DNA of 64,000 bases from Alitta virens (lineage: Eukaryota; Annelida; Polychaeta; Phyllodocida; Nereididae). The stretch lies in assembly GCA_932294295.1 (NCBI GenBank), contig OW028573.1, positions 56,329,829-56,393,828 of the forward strand. The letters run 5' to 3'. Under the pieces are notes generated by a model that saw only the letters and a program-made list of their open reading frames with translations, made no database searches and was not told the origin of the DNA. A program made the translations under genes and the position numbers. Below are positions 1-9,470 of this stretch, piece by piece; the stretch's first letter is position 1, and every line of letters begins with the position of its first letter.

Positions 1-350
1 CTTAGGATGGCGTGCCGCTACAAGCTACTATGGCTTAAACAAAGGAATGGTTAGTGACCCTGGAGGATGCTTAAGCATCACATGAAGAAGATATGTCATC
101 AATATATTGTACAACCAGTGAAATAGTATCATTATACAAATATTAGGTATTGCAAAAAAAATGAGGTTAATAATGTTCTATGATGATGGTGCCTGTGAAT
201 TAATAAATGTTTACAATTTAGCAAAAATAATAGTTGAACTTGTAATGACAACTCATGACTGTTAATGTTCACCGACTTTCTATAAAAGGTGTTGTTAAGG
301 TCAAAATTTGGACTATGGATGTCTAGAATTATTGCAAAAGTGGAGAATGT
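1..350. other. Left flank, probable 3' noncoding part of the retroelement
   Basis: No coding potential or repeat is recognised here. The stretch lies just 3' of the env stop on the minus strand, so it should hold the noncoding tail of the retroelement and perhaps the polypurine tract and start of the 3' LTR. I saw no clear pyrimidine run on the plus strand and no match to the 10.6-12 kb region, so no LTR boundary is called. Confidence 0.4.
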
Positions 351-3101
351 TTAGGGACGCGTATTGCTGGTTAAGTGGATTGAAACTCTCTGCGTTTCTT
401 CAGACTCCGTTTGCCTTTGAATGTCTGCTTCGGCATTAGCTGCAGCGGCTGTTGTGGCTTCTGCAGCTGCGGGCTGGATGGCTGGTCGGTTGGTTTCAGT
501 GGCCGACTGGCTAGCTGCTCTTACCCATCTGATCCGATTGGGGGCCAGTATGTCCGTGCCAGGAGGCAGCATTGGTGCCGTTGCTGGGCCTTGTTCCTCC
601 GTATATCTGTGCCGGGCGTAGGGCATTGGGAGTCCACTGCGGGGGGTGGACAGCTTCGTCCAAGAGCTGACAATCCATGACTGGTCCGCTTGGAGTAGGA
701 TTATTTTAACCGTGTGGCATTCTCTGGTCAGGCGTTTACATCCTCTGTAGGTGTCCCATGGAATCTGCACTTCTGCTGGGGGGATGATCCTGTTGGTGTC
801 AGTACTGAGATCAATTGGGGCCCAGTCAACATAGAAGTATCCACACATACCTCGCCATAAGGTGTAGAAGGTCTTTACAGTGCTGTCTTCTATGGCGGTG
901 ATGGCTTGCAGATCATATGGCAATGTAGTGATGCGGAGATGCAGAAACTGTGCGTTTGAGTATAAGCAAATATACATTTCAGTTTCTAAGGTGGCTAGGT
1001 ACGCGTTTCTCTCCGCTAGTCGGTGGCATGCTGGTTTTATCCGATCACTTAGAATTAAGATGGTGTTAAAAATGGAAAGAATTAATGCAGTGTTGATAAC
1101 TATTGTCCGCCATAATGGGGTAGTGTCTTCTGTTACTATGGATGGGGCTGCTGGTGTAGTGGGGGCATAGAATTCTAATGCCTGTGTGGTGCCCACTAAT
1201 GCGGCTGTTGCAAGCAGTAATTGCTGGTTGGCTTGCAGTTGGCGCCACAGATAGGCCAAAATGATGAAGGTTGCTATCTGTGCCATTAACATGATCAACA
1301 TGGCTGCTGCGGAGATCAGGGATGCCTGATCACTGCCAATCCATTGGATGATGTTGAATTCCGCTGGTCCATTGTTAGTCGCTGTGTATGAGTCTAAGTC
1401 AGTCTCAAGTGTGTCATCGTCTCCGTCTAAGTTAAGTGTTGTCAGTCGCAGTTTGTCGTGCAGAGTCTTTGGCAAATGGAAATTGTAAGGTTCATTGGTG
1501 TACTGTGATGGTGTGAAGTCTATTGGCATCGTTTTATTGTATAGTTTGGTAAAAACTAAAAAATTAACACTATATTGAATTGTAGAATTAGTCATTGTGC
1601 AGCTTAGTGAATCTGAGTGGATTTGTGTGTGATGCGATTCTAATGAACATTGGCACTGTAGTTTTACAACAAACAGACCTTTATGTGTAATTGTGATGTT
1701 GGGGTTGCAGGACTGAGTCCAGACCCTGTTAGGTGTATAGAGCAGATAGCCACCTGAAGGTTGTGAGTACACAAATTCTTTTGTTAATGGAGGAGAGTTA
1801 AGAACAGTATGAGTGCAGGCATGTACTATACCTGTGGAAAAGCCAAAATACAGTGCAAGAGAACAGGATAATTGAGTGGTTGTTCTAGGAATTACATTTT
1901 TGATGTTTAATTTATCATGTATAGGTAGAGAGTTCTCCGGTAGTTCGAAGTATGAGTCATTAAAGTAGGAGATGGCAAACCAAGGCTGCGTGTTGGTTAA
2001 TAAAGTAAAGATATTGTTATGTTGTGCTGAGGGCACAGGAAGGATATCAAGACGATATAGAGAAAAGATAGAGGAAGGTGTGGCTATCGGTATACGGATT
2101 TTTATGTATATGTGTTCATTGTCATATGTTGTTGATGTTCTGTGTGCATCTCTGTAGTAGGGTCTGATGTCAGAATCTACATACAGGTTCTTTGCAATCT
2201 TTTTGACCCTGTTGTTGACATCATCTAAGATCTCACGCAGGTGGTCAGGAGCCAACAAGTTGGCTGTCAATCGGCCTGCTATGAGTTCAGACATATCTCT
2301 CAAGCTGGTCTGTGTATGCACATGTACTTGTGTCAGTGTTTGGATGTGTAACTGATATCGTTGCGCCCAGTATATAAATTTACGTGTCCTGTTAATCTGC
2401 TGACTATTTTTATATATTTGTTTTGCCAAAGTTTCTGCAAACTGTTCGTACTCACGTAATTGGTCCATGTTGTTCTGTAGGTCAGTCACGACGGAATCTA
2501 ATGTGACGAGGTTCTTTCGCAGTGTATCCACTCGCTGATTGATGCGTACCTCGAAGGACTGGAGTTGTTGGACATCATGAATGCGGTCCTTCTTTTCGGT
2601 GGAGATAAGGATTGCGAGTCGTTGCAGATGTGATTGCAGGATCCTAACGTCTTCCTCGGTTGCCACCCCCATGACCTTTTTGGCAACCTTACCCAGGATG
2701 TTGAACCATCCGCGCTTGGTGCGTACTGGGGTGGAGAAGTGAGGCTTGGTGTCCATCATTGATTTTATGGCTTTCTGTGCATCGCTGATTTCCGAGATGA
2801 GCTGTGTTGTCAGGTCGAAGAAATTCTCTTCCATGTCCAGTATGATGCTGCAGATGGACTCGTTGTTGTGCATCTGGTCATCGTTGTCCAGGCATTTCAC
2901 GGATGGATAGAGTAAACTAAAATCCATGAAATAAGGCAAGGCTAATGTGTGATGCCATACCATAGGCGACACATTAATCTCCCTTTCCTTCACAAAGACG
3001 GCACCAACATTGGGCCGTACAATGAGTTCTGCTGCAGGGGCAGCTAGAATTGCAGGCAGGAAGAGTAACGCAAAGGCAGCGACGATGTACGGTGTCATCA
3101 T
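351..3101 (-). CDS. env: Envelope-like glycoprotein of a Ty3/Gypsy-type endogenous retroelement
   Basis: An uninterrupted frame of 916 residues. A hydrophobic leader ending near residue 21 looks like a signal peptide. A basic R-T-K-R motif at residues 127-130 resembles a furin site, and a glycine- and hydrophobic-rich stretch follows it. A long helical, coiled-coil-like region covers about 150-300. Cysteines cluster at about 413-501, and N-glycosylation sequons lie near 237, 381, 468, 505 and 522. A strong membrane segment lies at about 592-618 and a second at about 664-686, leaving a tail of about 230 residues. The plan of leader, furin site, heptad region and membrane anchor is that of errantivirus or F-like class I fusion proteins. 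The frame lies downstream of gag and pol on the same strand, as expected for env from a spliced subgenomic RNA. The second membrane segment and long tail are unusual. The assignment rests on architecture and position, not alignment. Confidence 0.75.
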   Translation of the reverse strand: MMTPYIVAAFALLFLPAILAAPAAELIVRPNVGAVFVKEREINVSPMVWHHTLALPYFMDFSLLYPSVKCLDNDDQMHNNESICSIILDMEENFFDLTTQLISEISDAQKAIKSMMDTKPHFSTPVRTKRGWFNILGKVAKKVMGVATEEDVRILQSHLQRLAILISTEKKDRIHDVQQLQSFEVRINQRVDTLRKNLVTLDSVVTDLQNNMDQLREYEQFAETLAKQIYKNSQQINRTRKFIYWAQRYQLHIQTLTQVHVHTQTSLRDMSELIAGRLTANLLAPDHLREILDDVNNRVKKIAKNLYVDSDIRPYYRDAHRTSTTYDNEHIYIKIRIPIATPSSIFSLYRLDILPVPSAQHNNIFTLLTNTQPWFAISYFNDSYFELPENSLPIHDKLNIKNVIPRTTTQLSCSLALYFGFSTGIVHACTHTVLNSPPLTKEFVYSQPSGGYLLYTPNRVWTQSCNPNITITHKGLFVVKLQCQCSLESHHTQIHSDSLSCTMTNSTIQYSVNFLVFTKLYNKTMPIDFTPSQYTNEPYNFHLPKTLHDKLRLTTLNLDGDDDTLETDLDSYTATNNGPAEFNIIQWIGSDQASLISAAAMLIMLMAQIATFIILAYLWRQLQANQQLLLATAALVGTTQALEFYAPTTPAAPSIVTEDTTPLWRTIVINTALILSIFNTILILSDRIKPACHRLAERNAYLATLETEMYICLYSNAQFLHLRITTLPYDLQAITAIEDSTVKTFYTLWRGMCGYFYVDWAPIDLSTDTNRIIPPAEVQIPWDTYRGCKRLTRECHTVKIILLQADQSWIVSSWTKLSTPRSGLPMPYARHRYTEEQGPATAPMLPPGTDILAPNRIRWVRAASQSATETNRPAIQPAAAEATTAAAANAEADIQRQTESEETQRVSIHLTSNTRP

Positions 3102-4426
3102 TGAAGCTTGGTCAGTTCGAGAACTGAAGATGCTAAGTGCTGCTGTAGATTATAAGGGCCTTGTCCTTCGTGGGTGTGGCTTACCTGGTCAGCTGTGTCG
3201 ATGCCCTCGACGTATCACATCGTTGGAGGGGGTTGAGCCTGTTTGGTCAGGCGGGTTTAATTCCATTGTTTGTAATGGATGCTGTACATTAATTGGGAAA
3301 TTGTTGGGGATATTGTGGGTAATTGGGTTGTGGTCAGATAATTGGCTACAAGTCTACCAATAAAGGGTTGTAAAGTGTTAGACATACAATAGTGGAAATG
3401 CAGGCAACAGAATGGAGGAATATGAGACAATGAGATGAGATGTAATTGCTTTTGGTCTTAATTGACCAATCCGACGCGCAAACAGCAGTTGTTGTACCTG
3501 CCATAAAAGGCAGCTGGATACATCAAACAGCTGAATGCACATCAATGTCGTATTTGAAGTTGTTAAGCTGCTTGTATTTACACAGACTTGGCAAAACAAG
3601 TTATGCAACTGCATAGAATTGCAGTTGTATCGGAACCCTAATGGGAATATGTGCGCTAATTGGCTTGTACTCTGAGATAATTCTCAGTGCCAAATTGCCT
3701 ATTCATTTGGCAGGTTGTAACACCTATCCGCCGTAATAGGTACGGAAATGACTTCCTTTGATGGAAGATTACCCTAAATGTTATTGTTCAATATGTGCTG
3801 GCTTGAAGGGCTAAATTGCCAGTGTGTCCTCTTTGTATAGTTTAACAAAGTTGCATGATGTGAGGACTAATACATCTGCTGTCCTATTATTTATTTTTAA
3901 TAAATAAATGCCAGGACATAGCATTCATGACCCATATTTATATTTTATATAAAACGCATGGGACTTTGCGTCTGAAGTAGTAAATCCCTATTTATATGTT
4001 ACGGGCGCAGGGAATGCGCCTAGTTGAATTGTGTGACCTGTAATTTTGTTTAAAATAGCGCCCCGGCACTGCGGGCCCTATGACCCTAATTTTGTATTGA
4101 TATAGCGCATAGGGGGCATGCGCTATTAAATGATATCAAAATGTGATACCACACCAGTTGTACCATGGCTAATGGACATTTAACGTTGAAAGAATAATAA
4201 AGTTTTGTTAGAACAATATTTACATATAATAACAATAATCTGCATAGGCATGTTACAGTGTCCTTCCGTGGACAACTATAGGGCCGTACAGAACTAAAAT
4301 TCTAACATGAGAATATAATTTCCATATCCATACATACACAAATTTGAATCAAGTGTAGGATATCGTTACACATTTGGGGTTCATTTGTTTAAAATCGAGT
4401 ATTTTGCTGTTTAAAAGTGAGTATTT
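3102..4426 (-). other. pol-env intergenic spacer of the retroelement
   Basis: About 1.3 kb separates the end of pol from the start of env. It has no convincing frame. It contains AT-rich sequence and a short GC-rich patch near 4.0-4.15 kb with repeated AGCGC-type words. It probably carries the splice acceptor for an env transcript, but I cannot place one with confidence. Confidence 0.4.
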
Positions 4427-7400
4427 TTATTGCAGATTCTCGAGAAATGCCTTGCGTGAGCCGGCAATTCGAAAACACTTGTTTTGCAACAATGTATCTA
4501 CATATTCTGAGCAATGAGGGTGGACCCTCATGTCAAGCCATGTATTTCCGATGTCTGAATTGTTGGTCAAACTTACCAGTATTTGTAAGTCGCCATTCTT
4601 GAATCTGGCCTTCTGAATTGCAAAATAAGAGGTTTTTGGGACTGGTTGATTGATCAGTCGGTTTAATTGCTCTTTATGCATTGGATATGATACTGCCGTG
4701 TATCCATTGTGCTGTGCATGTGTGATACAGTGTTGGGCCATGTCAAAGTTGGGCTGCATTTCAGCTTGAATTTTACAGTACTGACCTGGTGCAGGTGGTT
4801 TTGCTCCTGTTTTGTCTGCAATGATTTGGGTAATGCCCTTTGGTGTGAGTGCACTTTTCGTATTCACACTGCCTTTGTCAGTTCGAACCCAGGCTATTTT
4901 CAAGCGGTTGACATGAAACACTCCTGCAAGTCTATGACCTTCCAGGGTTTCCAATATTGCATGGGAGCGATCTAGCATGTCTTTGATCGCCAATGGTCCC
5001 ACAAAATCCAGCCTTATTTTCTTTGAATTTGTCTGTAATGCACTGGCAGATGGAGCCAGTAGATATACAAGCATGTTCTCAGAAAAGGTCTGATAATTGG
5101 TGGTTCTATTGAGTTGCTTACGTGCTTGCTCATGTTGCAATTTTGCTTGTATTTCTAGCATTGAAGTGCTGACTTTCTCTAGGCGCTGTTTAAGCTTTTC
5201 AGCATAGTCTCTGTAGTTGAGAGCAATGTCTGAAATATTGCCACAATCAAAAGTTGTCCTGGGGTGTCTTAAATAAAGCAAATAATACGGTGACATATTG
5301 CCTAGCGAGGGGCTGGCAAACGAATTATAAGCATAAGCCACTGAATTAACAAAAATGGGCCATTCATGACCATTTTCTGTCAAACATGATGTTATAAGAT
5401 TGGAAATTGTGCCTATAAAGCGTTCGGATTTGTTTGCTTTATGATTTCCCACAGAAACAAATTTGTGGTCAATTTTTAGAGCTTTAAAGACATATTGCAT
5501 GACTGTATTGTCCCACTCTTTTCCCAAGTCACTGATGAATTGCTCACAAGGGCCGTACTGTAATATGCAACGCTGCAACACTGCTTCTGCTACTGTTTTA
5601 GCATCTTTGTTTTGCAGTGGCACAAGAGTTATAAATCTTGTTATATTGCATACTAAAACCAATATGTATTTATATCCAGACGGTGTTTCTGGCATTTGCT
5701 TCAAATCTGCATATATAGTGCCATATGGAGCATACGATATTGGGATATTCAATTCGAAGGGCCTTTCATCGTTGTGAGGTATTTTCCTTGTTTGACATAC
5801 TGCGCACGTGCGTATGTACTGTGTGACTTGTTCATGCAAGCGTGAAAAGTGGAATCTCTGCCTAATTGTTGCTGAGACTCTAACAATTCCTTGGTGGCAT
5901 GATAAGAGATTGTCGTGATGCAATGAAATAACAAATGGTACTAATACTTGAGGTACTGCCAATTTTAAACATTGTTCATCATCTTTGAGGACTAATTTAA
6001 ACAGGATTCTATCAACAACAATATATTCTTCTGCTATCAACATAACACGTTTGGCTGCCGCTTTGTTGGGTGGCAGAAGACCTTCAGTGATGTAACTGTA
6101 GACATCTTTAAAATTAGGACATTGTGATTGTAATCGAGCAACTTCTCTTTTGTCATAAGGTAAGTGATAGTTTTTCAATACCTTGCTCTGTATTTTCCTG
6201 AGCATTTCACTAAGTTGTTTCTGATTTGGCATGTGTTTTGCCACTATTAGTGATGTGTCAATGTCTAATTTCTGTGTCGGTCTGGTCATGTGTCTTGGAA
6301 TGTCATTGTGGGTTTCAATAACTGTTTTGTTATTGTTGCTGTTTGTTGCAGTATTTGGTGTTACTGTCCTGTCAGTCACTGTGTCTACTAAGCGTTCTGT
6401 CTGCTTAGGTTCTCTTGTCGTTGGTTTTGGAATGGTAAATATCGGTTTTGTAAAGTCTGGTGGTCGTGGCTGGGGCACTGTCTGCTGTCGGAGATCTGCT
6501 ACTGCAGTCTCTTGAGATTGTGTGCGTTGCCTCGGTGGTCTTCCCCTGCGTCGAGGTTGTGTTTCTGTGTCATTGCTGGCTGCTGTTGGTCTCACCACTG
6601 TCGAGGTCGTCACAGTCGGTGTCGGTGCTGGTTGAGGTGTCTGTTTTGTCTGACTACGAGTTATGACAAATGAAATGTCATCAGTGTCATGTTCTTCTGT
6701 CTGTGGGTATCTTGAAAGATAGTCCGCGATTACAAGCGAGTTACCCTTCATATATGATACACTCATGGAATAGTTACTCAATTTTTCAAGTAATCTTTTC
6801 ATGCGCTCCGTGGCTGGTTCATTTTTAGACCTCAGCATTTGTGGAATCGCTGCATGATCAGTCACAACATCAAAATTTGTACATTTCAAAAGATACCTGA
6901 AAGCTGTCACAGCAATGTATAAACCAGTCAGCTCAAGTTCAGTTATACTGTAATTGGCTGCTGCTGCAGGCAACGATTTTGAAAAATAGGCAATAACACG
7001 TTCTTGATTGTTCTGTATTTGCCATAAGCTGGCGCCTACACCTATTTTAGAAGTATCAGTGTAAAGTACAAATCTACCTGTACTGTTAGGCATTGCTAGT
7101 AATGGGGGTTTGACGAGTAGTTGTAGTATTTCGTCGTATGCTTGCTGTGCTTCGTCTCCCCATGAAAAGTATGCTTTCTTGGAGGCAATAGCATGTAATG
7201 GTTTTAGTAATGTCTGTAGTCTGGAAAGGTACATTGATAAATAGGATACTTTACCAATAAATCCTTTCAGTTGACGTTTGGTTGTGGGTATTGGGAGATT
7301 GCGAATTGCTTCGGTTCTCTCGCGCAAAGGTCTAATTCCTGCATGATCATTTTTGATTACAATTTCATGGCCCATGTACAAAACTTGTTTCCTGAAAAGC

Positions 7401-9403
7401 TTGGCTTTATCAGGGGCAATTTTGAGGCCATTTGTCTGTAACGCACTCAAAATAGTTTCCACATGTCCGAAGTGTTCACTGACGGATTTCGAATACACAA
7501 TAAGATCGTCCATAATGCCAATACAAAATGGCGCTGCATTGTTCTTTTCTAAGATGTTATTTATGTGTTTCTGAAATTCGCATGGCGATATACTCAGGCC
7601 CATCGGTAAACGGCGATAGGCTAGGGACTTACCCCCGGCATAGCTCACTATTGTACAATAATTTGAGGCTTTTTCGCTCAAAAGTAGACAATAATAAGCT
7701 TGCTTAAGATCTATCACACTGACCACTTGCGGTTCAGCGTGTCCGATAGTCTGGATAGCGTCTCGTATGAGTGGAAAAGGCAAATTCCTTTTTATTATGC
7801 GCTTGTTCAGATGTCTAAAATCTGTTACAAGTCGTTTTGCTGTTGTGCCCTTCTTGTTAATTAACATGATTGGGCTTGCATATTGTGAGGTATGTGGCTT
7901 AAGCACTCCCATTTGTTCCAATTTCTGTAATTCTCTGTCAATGATTGGTTTTTCATTGTGAGCCACAGGAAAAGGTCTGATGTAAAATGGGGTGTCATCT
8001 GACAGTTTAAAGTCAACAGTTAAGTTGGAATTGCCAACCTCGTTATGAAGACTGAGTGCTGTTTTGTATTTAAACAACATTTGTCTGAGTTTCAGCTGTT
8101 CATCACAATTTAAAATACTGTCTTCTAACCTTACATCACGCGAAATAATCTCGTCATCAAACATTTCTAGCCTTTTATCATCATTATCGAGAAAAGGGAA
8201 CTTTTGAGACTTGATTTTTCTAAGATCCTGTCGTGAAAGATCACGTGTGAGGGAGTCAGTTTCTTTGTCTGTGGGACAGTCTATTATTGTTGTGTCGTTT
8301 TCAGTTGGAGGAAATGCACTGTAATATTGGAATCTTGTTTCTGCATCGTTATAAGCAAAAGATTGTATTGCATTGTATGTATTCAATACGCTGTGGGTGT
8401 TGAACGTTCCAATTAGTGATTGCGTGGAAATGCGTTTTGCGGATGCATAGGGGTTTTTGATTACAATATTGGTTTTACCTGCATTGAATTTGATGAGCAT
8501 TGTTGCTGGGATAAACGCATTGAAGCGTGGGGACGTACGCAAAATGCCTTGCGAATGCGTGAAGGCATTTGGGATTGACCCAGTGACACTTACTGTCTTT
8601 GTTTGGTGTGGCTGCAACACAATGTCATTTTGTGGATAAATACGAATGGGGTGTCTATTGAAAGTAAGTTTGTGCTTTGCAAAATCTAAATTGGCTTCAA
8701 TTTCCTCAAGGGCTTTGTTGCCAATAACTAAATTGATACCGCCAAGTGCGTCTACCACCATTGCAGTTACTTCAAAACTATGGGAGTTAATTGAGCAATG
8801 AAATTTAATTGCATACTTTGATGTTATGTAACCACCATTTCCTACTGTAAATTTAATCGGTTTTGATGGAATTTTTGGTAAATTTACGAGAAAGGGGCTG
8901 TTCTCTACAAATGTTGCGCATATGAGTGACTGAGTTGCGCCAGAGTCGAAGAAAGTAAGAATCTTTTGTTTAGTTGGGAGTAATGCAGTTATCATATTTT
9001 GCTTGTCCAAGTGCAAGGTCATTGTGTCTGTTTCGGTTGGTAAGTGAGTCATTTGTGGACTTACTGTCGTGTCAGTATTTTGTACTGAGTATGATTGCTG
9101 CTTTGAGCTAGGATCACAGTTGTCTACACATTTGTCATTCACTGTGTCATTTACCTGTCGTACATCATTACTGTTGCTATATTCATTTTCTAAAATTTCT
9201 CTATGTACGGTGTTCACAACATTTCTATTTCTAACCAGATTTTCTGTTTGTCCAGATGGAGTTGTCAGTTCCTGATGATTGGCGATGACCTGGGGTGATT
9301 GACATGATTGATGATGATCGATAAAAGGAGAATAAAGATTCAAACTACAAGGAGAACTAATATGAGACGAACGGTTACTGTCACAACATTTACTAATTTG
9401 CAT
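4427..9403 (-). CDS. pol: Pol polyprotein: protease, reverse transcriptase, RNase H, integrase (Ty3/Gypsy type)
   Basis: An open frame of 1,658 residues with no stop. The order is an N-terminal extension, then an aspartic protease with D-S-G at residues 153-155. The reverse transcriptase has the D-L-K-Q-A-Y motif near 565 and catalytic M-D-D at 631-633. RNase H has acidic residues near 783, 822 and 849. The integrase has an H-H-C-C zinc site (about 1163, 1170, 1200, 1203) and a D-D-E triad near 1233, 1292 and 1327, followed by a G-P-L segment resembling the GPY/F module. This order and the R-L-P-M-G-L reverse transcriptase motif fit Metaviridae. Between RNase H and integrase lies a Pro/Thr-rich linker of about 150 residues with an R-R-R-G-R-P-P-R AT-hook-like motif at 951-958. 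The last 150-180 residues after the integrase are unrecognised. The frame is open upstream of the first Met and meets gag in the -1 frame. Confidence 0.93.
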   Translation of the reverse strand: MQISKCCDSNRSSHISSPCSLNLYSPFIDHHQSCQSPQVIANHQELTTPSGQTENLVRNRNVVNTVHREILENEYSNSNDVRQVNDTVNDKCVDNCDPSSKQQSYSVQNTDTTVSPQMTHLPTETDTMTLHLDKQNMITALLPTKQKILTFFDSGATQSLICATFVENSPFLVNLPKIPSKPIKFTVGNGGYITSKYAIKFHCSINSHSFEVTAMVVDALGGINLVIGNKALEEIEANLDFAKHKLTFNRHPIRIYPQNDIVLQPHQTKTVSVTGSIPNAFTHSQGILRTSPRFNAFIPATMLIKFNAGKTNIVIKNPYASAKRISTQSLIGTFNTHSVLNTYNAIQSFAYNDAETRFQYYSAFPPTENDTTIIDCPTDKETDSLTRDLSRQDLRKIKSQKFPFLDNDDKRLEMFDDEIISRDVRLEDSILNCDEQLKLRQMLFKYKTALSLHNEVGNSNLTVDFKLSDDTPFYIRPFPVAHNEKPIIDRELQKLEQMGVLKPHTSQYASPIMLINKKGTTAKRLVTDFRHLNKRIIKRNLPFPLIRDAIQTIGHAEPQVVSVIDLKQAYYCLLLSEKASNYCTIVSYAGGKSLAYRRLPMGLSISPCEFQKHINNILEKNNAAPFCIGIMDDLIVYSKSVSEHFGHVETILSALQTNGLKIAPDKAKLFRKQVLYMGHEIVIKNDHAGIRPLRERTEAIRNLPIPTTKRQLKGFIGKVSYLSMYLSRLQTLLKPLHAIASKKAYFSWGDEAQQAYDEILQLLVKPPLLAMPNSTGRFVLYTDTSKIGVGASLWQIQNNQERVIAYFSKSLPAAAANYSITELELTGLYIAVTAFRYLLKCTNFDVVTDHAAIPQMLRSKNEPATERMKRLLEKLSNYSMSVSYMKGNSLVIADYLSRYPQTEEHDTDDISFVITRSQTKQTPQPAPTPTVTTSTVVRPTAASNDTETQPRRRGRPPRQRTQSQETAVADLRQQTVPQPRPPDFTKPIFTIPKPTTREPKQTERLVDTVTDRTVTPNTATNSNNNKTVIETHNDIPRHMTRPTQKLDIDTSLIVAKHMPNQKQLSEMLRKIQSKVLKNYHLPYDKREVARLQSQCPNFKDVYSYITEGLLPPNKAAAKRVMLIAEEYIVVDRILFKLVLKDDEQCLKLAVPQVLVPFVISLHHDNLLSCHQGIVRVSATIRQRFHFSRLHEQVTQYIRTCAVCQTRKIPHNDERPFELNIPISYAPYGTIYADLKQMPETPSGYKYILVLVCNITRFITLVPLQNKDAKTVAEAVLQRCILQYGPCEQFISDLGKEWDNTVMQYVFKALKIDHKFVSVGNHKANKSERFIGTISNLITSCLTENGHEWPIFVNSVAYAYNSFASPSLGNMSPYYLLYLRHPRTTFDCGNISDIALNYRDYAEKLKQRLEKVSTSMLEIQAKLQHEQARKQLNRTTNYQTFSENMLVYLLAPSASALQTNSKKIRLDFVGPLAIKDMLDRSHAILETLEGHRLAGVFHVNRLKIAWVRTDKGSVNTKSALTPKGITQIIADKTGAKPPAPGQYCKIQAEMQPNFDMAQHCITHAQHNGYTAVSYPMHKEQLNRLINQPVPKTSYFAIQKARFKNGDLQILVSLTNNSDIGNTWLDMRVHPHCSEYVDTLLQNKCFRIAGSRKAFLENLQ

Positions 9404-9470
9404 GGCTTTTGCATTGGGGGATACAGAGTGCCTGGTGTTTGCATTCTGGTCCCCATCTAAAAATGGGAAT
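9404..9470 (-). promoter_or_regulatory. Candidate gag-pol frameshift junction
   Basis: The gag frame ends at a TAG (9457-9459). The pol frame is -1 relative to gag and stays open across this stop. Immediately before the stop is a run of five T read as CAT TTT TAG. Slippage of the P-site Phe codon by one base would enter the pol frame. It is not a canonical X-XXY-YYZ heptamer. Independent initiation at the Met at 9401-9403 is the alternative. Confidence 0.4.

Noticed and set aside
6231..6666. Plus-strand Val-rich frames
   Set aside because: Antisense shadow of the Pro/Thr-rich pol linker.
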